From Epichloe hybrida (lineage: Eukaryota; Ascomycota; Sordariomycetes; Hypocreales; Clavicipitaceae), in the NCBI GenBank assembly GCA_019022495.1, contig JAFEKR010000041.1, positions 124,001-188,000 on the forward strand: DNA of 64,000 nt. The letters run 5' to 3'. The notes beneath the pieces were generated by a model that saw nothing but the letters and a program-made list of their open reading frames with translations, had not been told where the DNA came from and did no database searches. Position 1 is the first letter of the stretch; the number at the start of each line of letters is the position of its first letter. Shown here one piece after another: positions 1 through 11,094 of the stretch. The position numbers and the translations under genes were made by a program.

Positions 1-534
1 CTGAAAAACCTGGACCCCTGGGCTTCGGCGGGTTTCGGTGACGCTCACATGTTGTAGTCTCAGGTCCGTGCTTGGGGCTTCATGTGTCGGTGCGTTTTGT
101 CTTGCACTCTTGTACATACATGCATACATGTATGTAGCGCGCAGGGAAACTGGACCCTGAATCACGGGATCACGCTCCACGCTCCACGCCCCCGCAGCCC
201 GAGCAAAAAGTATGATGCTCTCTATCTATGTACATGGCCGTCGATCCTCGTGCAACACGTCATTTCCATCATCGGCCCTACGTGGCTAGAGTGAAGCTGT
301 CCTCTGCCTTGTTGGCATCCAAGAAACCGTGGGGAAATCGTATTGCTCTGACGCTTGCACTCGCTGCATTCGCTGCACCCGCATTCTTCAAAAGCAGCAT
401 CATGACCGCCACTTGCTCGCTTGGCTTCAGAAGCGCTGCGTGGCGCGGCCTACAACGTTTGACCGTTGTGGCGGCACATTGCCACGAGCAGGCTAGATCC
501 CAAACAGTCATACAGACAGAATGACTAGTAGACT
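1..534. other. Left flank without a supported gene
   Basis: Base composition is ordinary here and shifts abruptly to AT-rich at the retrotransposon boundary. Short open frames exist on both strands (for example about 98 codons at 228-524), but they overlap each other and show no recognisable domain or splice structure. A TACATGTA palindrome lies at 125-132. The last bases before the LTR, GACT at 531-534, are one half of the probable target-site duplication. Confidence 0.6.
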
Positions 535-661
535 TGTTAAGTGGGGAAATGGCTTACATAATAAAAGGTGAATCAGAGTGGTAGTAATTATGGGGAAACC
601 GTAGCTAGAGTAGATACTAATCAACCATCATCATTACCACTATCATTTTGGTACGAGTTCA
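535..661 (+). repeat. 5' LTR (127 bp)
   Basis: This is the left long terminal repeat of the RIP-mutated element, with TG...CA termini intact. It differs from the right LTR at about eight sites. At every one the left copy has CA or TG and the right copy has TA, so the left copy is the less mutated one. If the LTR is taken to start one base later, the target duplication becomes GACTT instead of GACT. Confidence 0.92.
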
Positions 662-2469
662 TGGTGATGAGACTAGGACTTACTATCTCTTTTAATTACT
701 CTATAAGAATATAATTATATCTTAAAGACTAGAAATCCTGAAATCAGGACTAAACAAACAATCAGAGAATAATTAAGAGAAGAAATTATCTATGGACTAC
801 TAGAGTATAGCTATAGTTAGAAATAGAAGAAGAATGGATTTATACCCTTAGAGCTATAGTTGCTAAACATAGGGCAATAAGAGATAAGGAAGAAGACTAA
901 CTACAGCTAGGAATAGCTTTAAACTATAAGGCAGTGATTATTAAGGACTATAGGACTTAAGCAATAGGTTTAAGAACTATAGGACTTAGACACACTAGTT
1001 AAAGTGCGAACAACAAGAACCTTATATTTAATAAGATTAGGAATTATGGATAGAATTATAACTAAAGATCTAGAACTATAATAAAACTAGGAATAAAATA
1101 ATCTAATAATAAACGAATAACCTAAGAATAACTTATAGATAAGCTAAGAGCTAATGGATTAGCACCGTTAGAAATAACTAATTAATGGAGTACTAAGAGA
1201 TTCTAGAAGTCTTATTCTAGGCTAGATACGCTAAGACATAAGGACACTTTAAATTAATTTAAGGGACTATAGAAATCAGGTTTAACCTAGAGAAGCTATC
1301 CTTAGTAGCCTCTATTTCTAGACTTAGCAAAACACTGCTATCTTCTTACTAATAGAATATAACCTAGATAGACTTAGATAATAAGATCCTTCTCTGAATT
1401 TTTAGAGACTATAGAATTACGCCTAAGACTTAGAAACTCACCCTAGTAATTAGTATTTGCTAGACTTAACCTAATAAGGGAGATATACTATAGACTTTAT
1501 TTAAATAAAGTAATAAGTTAAGCATTTTATTACTATATTTATTACTATAAAAAATAAGTAACTACAAATATTAAATTAGAATCTCTAGTAGTAATTAATC
1601 TCCTATGCTATAGTGGCGAAGAAGTTATTATAGGTAAGCGTGATACCTCTAGATAAGAGGACTAAACCTTCTGCTTTAGAGCAAGCTTTAAACTACCTCT
1701 TACTTATAAAAACCATGGTTTGCTAAGCTTATTTTACTACTAAATCCTAATAGAGGGCGTATAGACTACTAACTTACCTTTACCTTGCTTTGCTCCACTT
1801 TTACCTTTACTCTTTTGCTTATCTAATCTTCTAATTAGACAAAATAGTGTAAATATGGTTTGCGCACTGTGTTTTAGAGGCGAGAATCTAGCTTAGAGCT
1901 AGACATAGAAGGTTTAAAGATAAAGAGTTAAATTATTACGTAATTAGGAGTGCCTAACTTAGGAATGGAGAAATTAGTAAAAAGAAATAGGAAGGTAGTA
2001 AAGGAGGCTAAGATAGTTTTCCTACTAATCTAGGACACTTGGTTTTTCTTTTCCTTTAAGACTTTAGGTAACCTAATAGAGAACTTTATTATAGCAAGTT
2101 TTAAGTTTAACCTTATTCTCTATTATAACTAGAATTTATCGTGGCATATTCTTAGCTTTGTTAAAAGAAATTTCCTTTACCTGTGCTTAGGTGATTTTAT
2201 TCTTATACCTTATAATCTTTAATCTAATCCCTTTATAAACCCTTTACCTCTTAAAACCTAATTATAGCTAGACTTAGATTTAGACTTTAACTTTAAATTA
2301 GAGAAAGCTTTATTACTATTCTATTAAAGTCCGGGTTCTGAATTACCCCTTGTCTTAACTTTAAGAGAAGATATATTACCTTGCTTCCTAACCTTAATAA
2401 TTTAATCTCCTAAACCTAAGAAAACTAGTAAACTTAGATAGATTCCTACTATAAACATTCCTCCACTAC

Positions 2470-3400
2470 TAACAATGTTATATAATATTAGGGGAATGAC
2501 TTTCTCTAGTTATCCTAGAGATAGACTAGCCTAAGACTATGTGGATTACTGTTTAGCTATAGTGACTATAGCTTAAATCCCTAAATATACTAAAACCCTA
2601 GTATGTTATAACTTTACTTAAGGCCTAAGAGGAAAAGCTATAACTTAGTATAAAAACCTAGATAATAAAGAATAAAAATAAAGTGTTCTTAAAGATAAGT
2701 TTATAAAGAAATTTAAGAAACCTGATTTACTTATAGAAGTAGCTACTTAATAAGAAGCATATTATTTTACTAGAGAAACTAGAGAGATATTAAATGCTTA
2801 TATTTAAAGAGCAAAATGTTTAGTATTAAAGGTAAGGGTAGATATAAGATAAGTCCTTTTTACTAACTTTATAATATATATAGCGGATGGAGAATTAGAT
2901 TATTACCTATAGGAAAGAGTATTAGACTATTTGTTTGCAATAGATAAATAGGCTTATGGAATAGCTTCGAAAGATCTCATAATATTAAATCTTAAAGTCA
3001 TTCTATATAACTACTGCTTATCTGCTTCTAAGAAACTCCTATAATTTAGTAAAGATCCTAGAATAGTAGATTATTCAGACCTAGTTTATATATAAATAGA
3101 AGAATAAGCTAGGAGAGATAAGTTAGCTACTAAAGCCTAAATAAAAAGAGATAAATAAATAGTAAAGCTTATCTGCTAGCTTAAAGCATTCTAAGCTTAA
3201 TCTATAGGAGAATTATCTAGGCTATATAGGTAATTAGGATAGGGGAGGTATATAACTACTAATCCTCCCTAGTCCCCTAGGAAATCTATGATAATAATAA
3301 CTAAGTTAGGATAGGGAGATATGTAGTGTAATCTGGATTTCTTCTAGTGTTTCTTATATAGAGAATAGGGATATATAGGGTATAACTATTTATAAAGAGA
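2470..3400 (+). pseudogene. gag relic of the Ty3/gypsy element
   Basis: Read through RIP stop codons, the + strand gives a capsid-like segment at about 2470-3110, with alternating charged and hydrophobic stretches resembling retrotransposon gag. It is followed at 3348-3389 by what looks like a mutated zinc knuckle: a Cys-Phe-Leu start followed by Tyr, Arg, Glu, stop, Gly, Tyr. This fits CX2CX4HX4C after C-to-Y, G-to-R, Q-to-stop and H-to-Y changes, all of them RIP-type. The exact limits cannot be fixed. About 1.8 kb of unassigned AT-rich sequence separates this segment from the left LTR. Confidence 0.6.
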
Positions 3401-4365
3401 TATATACCCCCTAGATAAGTTTAAGAAACGTTAAGTGTATTAAAGCACTAAAGGTTTATAAATAAGGAGAGAGTAATAATAGGAGTTAGATAATTTAAAC
3501 TAGTCTAACTTTATTAGAGGTTTAGAAAGAGAGATAATCCTACTACTAGGTTTTGTTTTAACTTAGGGATTTTTATTACTTAATACTTCTATGCTAAACT
3601 ATAGACCCCTAAGTTATATCTAAGAGGAGAATAAGGTAGATTCTACTTACACTATAACTCCTACTAAGGTAAAAGGGAAATTTATAGAACCTATATAGAC
3701 ATAAGGACTAGCTAGAAAGATTATAAAATAAGCTAATAAGCCTAGTATTATTTTAGATAAACATACTTAATAGAGAGTTAAGGAGATCTTAGACAAGGAA
3801 GACGCTAGTTAAACTTAGATTTAGCTATCTTTAGATATAATAGGTCTAGTCTAAGAAATAACTCTAGAGGAATTTAAGAGATTATTACTTACTCTAAGAC
3901 CTTACTTAGATAGAATTATAGGCCTTTCCTAGGCCCTAATAGTTTTAAATTCGCCTAGAGATACGCTAATAAAAGACATAAGGATTAAAGAAAATCCCCC
4001 CTAGAAACAAAGACTAGAATTAGAGAAGATTCGGGTAACTAAAGAGTATTACATTCCTCTATTTAATCTAGGATAATACCTTAGGAATATAATAGTTTCT
4101 ATAAGTATTCTCTAGCTGCTTTAACTTGCTCTAATTATTTAATAATAGTTAAGCTATCTTATATAGTATTAGAAAAAGATAAAGAGTAAGGGGGCGAAGT
4201 CTATAATTACAAATCTAATTAAACTATTTAAAGAAGCAGTCTAGCTAACTTTCTAGTCTAATGTAATAATTAGGTTAGTAAACGCAATTATTACTTAGAA
4301 TGACGTCATAAAACCTAATAGAGTTATAGTAATAACATTAGGATATATCACAACATATGTTAAGG

Positions 4366-4440
4366 GACACTAATATAACTTAGTCTTAATTAACAGAGGG
4401 TCTAGTGTGAAACTAGTAAGCAAAAGCTACCTAGCATAAT
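4366..4440 (+). pseudogene. Aspartic protease active-site relic
   Basis: The frame reads a Leu-Val-Leu-Ile stretch, then a mutated D[TS]G-like triplet followed by Ser-Ser-Val and then Leu-Val-Ser-Lys-Ser-Tyr-Leu. This matches the pattern around the catalytic aspartate of retroviral-type proteases (hydrophobic-D-T/S-G-S/A-hydrophobic). The catalytic Asp appears to have become Asn. The position, between gag and RT, is as expected for Ty3/gypsy. The motif is short, so the call leans on context. Confidence 0.5.
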
Positions 4441-5650
4441 ATAGATTTCTAGTAGTTTAACTCTATAAGAGAAGGTATATTTAAATAGTAAATAATACTA
4501 AATATCTAATTACCTTATGCTCCTATTTATAAGTAGTTACAGGAGGAATCCTAGCTCTAGTAAAGTTTTATATTATACTAGTTTAGTAAGACTAGGATAT
4601 ATTATTAGGTAAAGTCTAGCTAAGGAGAATAGAAGCTATAGAATATTATGCTAATAATAAGTTAGTTATTAAGGGAATAAACAGAGTCTCTTAGACTTTA
4701 CTAATCTACCTATACCCAGACTTATTTTATAAGCCTAATAAATAGGGCTAAATTCCTAAGAGAACTAGACCTAAGGAATATATAAAGTTTATAAAAAATA
4801 ATTAAGAGATCCTAGAAGAAGTTAAGGAAATCTTAAGGGGAATAAATATATAGATTTACAAATAAATAAATAAGTTAGACTTAAAAAAATAAGGACTATA
4901 GATAATATCGCTAGTAATTATTCGCGGGGGTTAATAATTAATCTAATACTACTAGTTAAGGATAGGAGAATAAGCTCTAAATAGAAAATAACTAAGAATT
5001 AGACATAATATATATATTAGGAGAACAGATTATTAGAAGATTACATTACTAAAACTAGAAACAAAGAAGTATTAGCTTAGATAAAGAAAGAAAAATAGGA
5101 AGTATTTGTAAATAGTAAGAAAATAGAAATTAAAACAGAAAGAATAATTATAAGTATTACTAAGTTAGATAATCTAGAAGAGAATAGCATAATACTTAGA
5201 ACAGAGGACTAAACTATATTAGGGTAATACAAATTAACTTTAATTAATAGCGCTATAGTCCTATAGAAACTAATTTAGACTTTTAGAATAAATAGCTTTA
5301 CTAATAAGATTACTAATAAGATAAAAATAAAACTACTTACCTCCTACTTCTTTAAACTAATACCTATAGGACAAATACCTAAGAAATAGAGAATTACCTA
5401 GAGTTAACTTAAATAAAAGGAGAAGGCCTAGAAAAGAGAGTAAAGCAAAAATATTACTTATAGTATTATAAAGCTTAAATAGCTAAACTAAATAAAGGAA
5501 GAACTTAAAGAGAATAAAACAACCTCTAACCTAATAGAAGATAAGGAAATAGAACTATTAGACCTCCTAGAAATACTTATAGGATTAGCTTAACTACCCT
5601 AGTAAGATAAGCATAATCTAGATACTAACGGACACTAGAGAGACCTAATT

Positions 5651-6082
5651 TATATGGGAAAACAGAAAATTAAGGGGTTTACCTAGGGAAATAAAAAACC
5701 CTATATAAATAGCTAGATTAAAGTTTTGCCTTAGAAAACATTAGATAGGTTGCTATATTCTAAGGACTTAGCTATAGAGTAAGTAGCTGAATGCGCCCTA
5801 GATATGCTAGGACACGCGCATATATTAATTTATATATAAAGTTAGAAAATCAAGGGGTCCCCCTTAGAAATCGGAAATCCTTATATAAATAAGAAGTAGT
5901 AAGGCTTAGTAAGGGAAACTAGCGCTAGTAGGCGTTATATTATAGACTTAGCTAATTTAGCTTTACTAGGAAAGCGTGCACTAGGTGCATAGGACATAGC
6001 AAGATAGACTAGTAAGTTAATTTATATAGGAAGTTAGGAAATTAAGGGCTACCCCTTAAGATTCTAAAATCTCTATATAAAT
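5651..6082 (+). repeat. Three diverged ~180-190 bp tandem units inside the retroelement
   Basis: A motif beginning GAAAATTAAGGGG (or a close variant) starts at 5665, 5845 and 6037. In each copy it is followed exactly 36 bases later by CTATATAAAT or TTATATAAAT, and preceded by AATTTATAT. Spacing is 180 and 192 bp. The array lies between the protease and RT relics, where a Ty3/gypsy pol frame would normally be continuous. It may be an internal expansion or a nested element. Confidence 0.6.
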
Positions 6083-6199
6083 TACCTATTATCCGCCTTA
6101 CCCCCTAAAACCATTATTTTATAGTTTAAGAATTCACATATAACACTAGGAAGCTATGCGGGAGACAATAACTAGAGAATAATAATTATACGATTATAT

Positions 6200-7690
6200 T
6201 ACACTTTTAAAGACTACTTTATTTCAAAGCTTAAAGATATACGCACTACTAATCTTATTTAGTATTATATTAACCTAATCCTAGGAGTAAAGCCTAGTAA
6301 ACGTAAATAATACAAGTATTCCACCGCTTATTAAGGTTTCTTAAAACAGGTTTTCCTAGTAATAGAGAGGGCGGGAATTATTATCCGCGGTAACTCTAAA
6401 TAGGTTACACTAATAATTTTCGCTCTAAAACCTAGATAGAAGGTTTTCTAAGTAGTTTATAACTATAGAGATATAAATAGCAAAACAATTAAACTAGGTT
6501 ATCCATGTCATAATATAGAGGCTAATCTAGATTTAATTTATTATGGTTACTCTTAGATTCTATCGCAGACTAATGCTTTAAATGGATTTTAGGCCATTAG
6601 TATTTATTTACCTAATAAACACAAATTAGCTTTTACTAGGCTAAACGGAATATATTATTATAATAATATAGCATAAGGATTAAAGGGCTTACTAGTGACT
6701 TATACTAGATTTAGAGACCTAACTTTTAGACACCTCTTTTTCTAGGATAGTACTAAGAGCGAATTAATTCTAGGATATATAGAAGATTTACGCACTTCTT
6801 TTTCTATCTATGTTGATAATTATTACTTAGGCTTAGAAACATAGGAAAACTATTTTAATTTCCTTTAGAAAAGGTACTTTCCAAGAGTTGCCTAGGCTCC
6901 AATTAGGTTAAGTGGATATAAAACTACCTTATTTACTTCTAAAGTTAAATATATTAGATATTCCTTAAAAGATAGAAAGATATAACTAGCTTAAAAATAT
7001 TATAACTAATTTGCTATCCTAGCTAAACAATTTAAAGACTAACCACCCTAATCCTAGGATAAAGTACTTATACTTATCTACCTAACTTTATTCCTATAAA
7101 AATTTATACTAGGAAAATCTAACTTAGTAATTACTATTAAGAAAGCTTTCTTTTATAAAAAACTAAAAATAATAAAGATAGGAAAACCCTTTATCTAAAG
7201 AGAAGAGGTGTTAAGAGAAAAACCTAAGTAAACACTAGAAGCTTAATAAGTAATATAGAAAATATATAAAAGTATCTAAGAGAATGCTATATTTAGCGCT
7301 AGACTAGGATTATAGTTTTATATAGCTATAGACGTGTTAGATACTAGAATAGGAGGAGTATTATTTTAAATAAAAGATATAGAACTAGGAACTAGTGTTA
7401 TAGACGTAAACTTTCTAAAAGTATAAATTATTATATGGATATTATATTAGCTAGGAGATACTAAGAAATAATACTTTATACTAGAAAAAGAGATACTTAT
7501 GATTATAGTAGGACTAAAAGAAATAAGATAGTTGCTTAACTATTTACTACACCTATTAAAAGTCTATATAGATTATAAGGGTATTATTAATTTAATAGTA
7601 AATATATCCGAAGTCTATAGGAAGGTGGCCTGCTAGGTAGATATACTCTAAGAATTAAACGTAGAATATATTCACTACCTAAACACTATA
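6200..7690 (+). pseudogene. Reverse transcriptase and RNase H relic
   Basis: The RT fingers and palm can be read from about 6220. A YVDD box survives as Tyr-Val-Asp-Asn at 6809-6820, the second Asp changed to Asn by a G-to-A transition. Upstream is the HK-LAFT segment (about 6600-6660) that normally precedes the MPFGL-type motif. RNase H follows: an IDVLDT-like first catalytic segment near 7325 and an EKE...IV..LKE helix near 7490-7540. Several stops interrupt every frame. The RT-RNase H-integrase order supports Ty3/gypsy. Confidence 0.8.
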
Positions 7691-8079
7691 AAGATTATAA
7701 AGATCACGAATAGAATGTTATAAATACTAGATTATCTAAGATTAGATCTAATCTTAGTGGATAGAAGAATGGGAGTTAACGTCATGCTAGCTGTGGGAGA
7801 CTAACTAATCTTAGTCTTAATAAACATAACTTTAATTCTGCTAGAGGGTAGGAGTTTAGATAAAGATATAATAGAGAAGTTATACTAAGGACTTCTTAAA
7901 TAGTTTAAATTAATATAGTATAGAGAAATCCTATTAGCTATGGTTTTTAGACACTAAACTATCCTAAATAAATAACGCAAACTTATTTAGTATTAATCCT
8001 TAAAGTATTAAATTTTTAATTAGACTCTGTATTATTTAAAGTCTAATAAGTTATTAGTAAAATACGTACTATCTACTAG

Positions 8080-9140
8080 AGTGCCTAAGAAGTTATAGGA
8101 AGCCTATAATATAGGAGGATATTTTAGAACTATAATTATAATATATAAACTCTAGGGAAAGTATTTTTAGCTAGACTAAAGTAAAGATATAGAATTATAC
8201 TATTACTTATACCTAGTATATTAATAAACTAGGATATAAGTTCCTTAGATAGATCCTAAGACTATTATAGTATTAGAACTATAGGGATTAGTTATAATAG
8301 ACTATTTAGGTCTAATAATGCTAAAAGCAAAGAATAGAGACACATATATATTAGTTACTATAGACTATATAATAAGATTCATATTAGGATAATCCTATAG
8401 AGAGGCTATAGGAGATTCTATTACATAAGCTTAGGATAAGAGTTAGAGCCTAATATTTAGATAGCTAAGAAAAATCTATTATAATAATAGCTTATACTTT
8501 AAGAACCTAATATTTTAAGCAGCCTTAGAGAAACATAGAACTATAGTAATATATAGACTAGTTTCATACCTATCTTTAATAGGATTAGCTAAATAGAATA
8601 TAAGACTTATTAAAGAATAACTAATAAAATAGGCTATAGAGAGAAATAGAATTTCTCTAGACACCTAGAATTAAGTAATCCTAAGCATTATAGTAATTAT
8701 TAATAATTAGTATATATTAAGTATTAGGATAAGCCTAGTAATATTAATAATTAGATTTAAACTGTTTATAAAACATATAGGAGTAGAAGAACTTAAGACT
8801 TTAGAATTAGAGAATCTAGAAACAAATAACTTAGAACTACTATAAGAAACAAATTTATAGAACTTAGACTTATAAAAGGAGTGGAGGGAGTTAGTTCGGA
8901 TATATAAAGTAAATAATTAGGATAATACTATAAAACCTAGATAAAGTTTTAAGGTAGGAAATCTTATATAGGAGAAGATAGATAAAGAGAATAAGTTAAA
9001 AGGAAAGTTCTATAAGACCTAGGGGAAACTATTAAGGGTTATCTAAAAGGTATCTTTAGTAATATATAAGATTAAACTATTAGAAGGCGGGATAGTAAGA
9101 AAAATCCACCTAGATAACCTAAAACTATATATTCTATAAT
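8080..9140 (+). pseudogene. Integrase relic with GPY/F-like C-terminus
   Basis: The catalytic core is visible at about 8270-8760: the first Asp lies in an IVIDY segment followed by a YILVTIDY strand, and an NNS-YF motif (formerly DNG..F) lies near 8480. A C-terminal segment at about 8990-9140, with KGKFY, then YKIKLLEGG and HLDNLKLY, resembles the integrase GPY/F module and the residues that end many fungal pol proteins. Stops and Asp-to-Asn changes fit RIP. The 3' LTR begins about 150 bp after the segment ends. Confidence 0.78.
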
Positions 9141-9286
9141 TAGAGAAACTTTAACTATCTAGACTAAATATATAGGACCTAGCTAATTAGGGAACTAAGG
9201 ATTATATTGATTTAGAGAAGGATAAAGTATTATAATAGAAGAATTAGGGTGTTAGGGTTAATACTAATAGAATATCCCCCCTAGCT

Positions 9287-9413
9287 TATTAAGTAGGGAA
9301 ATAGCTTATATAATAAAAGGTGAATTAGAGTGGTAGTAATTATAGGGAAACCGTAGCTAGAGTAGATACTAATCAACCATTATTATTACCACTATCATTT
9401 TGGTACGAGTTCA
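9287..9413 (+). repeat. 3' LTR (127 bp)
   Basis: This is the right long terminal repeat, aligning to 535-661 without gaps. Its 5' TG has become TA, and the other differences are likewise C-to-T in CpA or G-to-A in TpG. It is followed by GACTT at 9414-9418. Ordinary GC-balanced sequence resumes right after it. Confidence 0.92.
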
Positions 9414-9838
9414 GACTTTACTCCAGGCGTCACTCCAGGAGTCGGTGCAGGCTTGAGGGCCTGAGGTTACGGTCCAAGCTGTTGAGGTATATAGCTACGA
9501 GGAAGCAGGCCACCGTGAATCGTGAATGAAATCGTCTTCGCAATCGCTTCGCAATCGGGCTTCGCCATGTCATGCCATCCCGCCCAATGTTTCCAAAGGG
9601 CCACGCCTAATACTTCACATAGCAGGTCTTGAGCATGACAATGATGGAGGACTGCAAAAAAAAAAAAAAAAAAAAAGTCATCATTTAAAAAAGGTCAAGG
9701 AAGAAACATGTCAGACATGGAGAGTTGCCATGTGTGTTTCAACTCACAATAACGCTCCTATCAACGCTATCCAGCCGTACCATCTCTCGAACGGACCCGT
9801 CAACTGCTGCTCGCTTCCCTGTTTTGTCATTTCTGTGC
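9414..9838. other. Short intergenic, 3' of the INSIG gene
   Basis: There is a GC-balanced strip between the retroelement and the INSIG stop codon. It contains an A run of about 20 bases near 9656-9676 and overlapping short open frames with no recognisable domain. No gene is supported. Confidence 0.6.
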
Positions 9839-11094
9839 TCATCGAGTGCCGCCCCATCTCCCACTGGATCTATTCCACGTCAACCCGCGGCCAATGTTGC
9901 CGAAGCAAATGCAGCTGCAGAAAAGCACACTCAACATGTAGATTATGGTTTCCACTGTCTCTTGATTGACCAAGCCACCCAAAGCAAACGATTCATTTTC
10001 CATGCCCATCGAATTGTTGCGACTCGGCAAGCTCGACGGCGCAGGCATGATTTCGGGGTTTACGCCAAGAAGAAACATGGAGCCTGTCAGCCCAACGGCG
10101 GCAGAGAGCACGAATCCAGATTTGCTGCGGTCAATGAGCCACCACAGCAAAAGGTTCACCAGAGCCAAAGTAGCAGATACTTGTAGCGTCGAGACCCAAG
10201 CAAGTTTGCGCTGAGTGGTCAGAGTTAGCTAGCGGTGGGTGCTCGTCAGTCCGGTCGGGGCCAACTCACAATGGCGAAAATAATGCCGACAAATGCACCA
10301 ACAGCTCGCATGACGAGTGGCCAATCCGTGCCCGGCCCGGCGTCTTCGTCCTTCTCCGTCATTGTCATGGCGCCCTCGGAATACCCCTTGAACGCGTTCG
10401 CCCACACGGTATCAAACCATGGCAGCAAAGACCCAAGGACGACGCCAGCAGCGCCCCAGAAAGCCAGGTACCTCCAATTGTTCCCCGGTTTCATGAGACT
10501 GTCATCAGGAAACGGAGGCAGATGGCTCTGCTCATTGTGAAGTCGTGTGACCAATACGCCATATCCCAAGCCTAGAGCAAAAAGCAGAGATCCACGCAGA
10601 GCAAGGGATGTGGTGTGCTCCAACAAGGACTGTGACCCAACGTCGTCGGCTCTGGCGTAGGACCCCCCCCAATCTGCTTCTCGTCTCGGAGCGTGCGAGC
10701 GATCATGCATGAGCTTGTAAGTGGCTTCGTCAATGCCAGGACGTCTAATCGGAGTGCGGGCGCCCGTGCCCCACGGTGTGTCGGGTTCCTCATTATCATT
10801 CGCAAGATAGTCTCTGGTGTGCGACGACGCTTCAGAGTAAATACCCATTAGCGTAGATGAGTTCAAGTTCAGTAGAGACTGCGATCGACTGAGGGAGGAT
10901 GTGGATTCGGTGCGGTCGAAATTCGCGTTCAGGAATCGTGGGCTGCAAAGGTCAAGTCCTGACTGGTAGCTCGACAAGGACGGCCTATCATGGCAGTCTG
11001 TAACATTGTCTTCCGGTCGGGTCACGACGGTCAGATCTGCGTTGAAGGGCCGCCGAGGAACTGGCCGCAGGATTTGAGGTCCGTCTTCGTCCAT
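9839..11094 (-). CDS. INSIG domain protein (fungal insulin-induced gene homologue)
   Basis: Two exons (11094-10270 and 10210-9839) are joined over a 59-bp intron, GTGAGT...CTCAG with a GCTAAC branch site, giving about 398 aa. The N-terminal half is low-complexity and Ser/Arg/Pro-rich. The C-terminal half carries the hydrophobic INSIG fold: helices around GSLLFALGLGYG, YLAFWGAAGVVLGSLLP, VMRAVGAFVGIIFAI and, in exon 2, LALVNLLLWWLIDRS and FVLSAAVGLTGSMFLLG, ending CSCICFGNIGR. INSIG proteins sit in the ER membrane and regulate sterol synthesis by binding HMG-CoA reductase and, in animals, SCAP. I chose the ATG at 11094 (context ACCATGG). An in-frame ATG 60 bases upstream lies in a GGTTTGGGGA-type repeat that looks like leader. 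The family call is firm; the sterol role is by homology. Confidence 0.88.

Larger units (their letters stand above)
535..9413 (+). mobile_element. RIP-degenerated full-length Ty3/gypsy LTR retrotransposon
   Basis: An 8.9-kb AT-rich block is bounded by two 127-bp direct repeats that begin TGTTAAG (TATTAAG in the right copy) and end GAGTTCA. GACT lies immediately outside both ends (531-534 and 9414-9417), giving a 4-5 bp target duplication. CpA and TpG are strongly depleted and TpA is in excess on both strands, and no frame stays open for 60 codons: the hallmark of repeat-induced point mutation. Reading through stops on the + strand gives relics in the order gag, protease, reverse transcriptase, RNase H, integrase, which is the Ty3/gypsy order (Ty1/copia places integrase before RT). 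The sequence directly after the left LTR begins TGG, as a tRNA primer-binding site would; the tRNA is not identifiable. I see no clean polypurine tract before the right LTR; a run of C lies there instead. The copy is certainly dead as a coding element. Confidence 0.93.

Noticed and set aside
9247..9263. TTAGGGTGTTAGGG telomere-like words near the right LTR
   Set aside because: Only two imperfect units inside the retroelement, with unique genes on the right; not evidence of a telomere or an internal telomeric array.
662..9286. Ty1/copia assignment for the retroelement
   Set aside because: Integrase lies after RNase H, the reverse of the copia order, and the C-terminal GPY/F-like module fits Ty3/gypsy.
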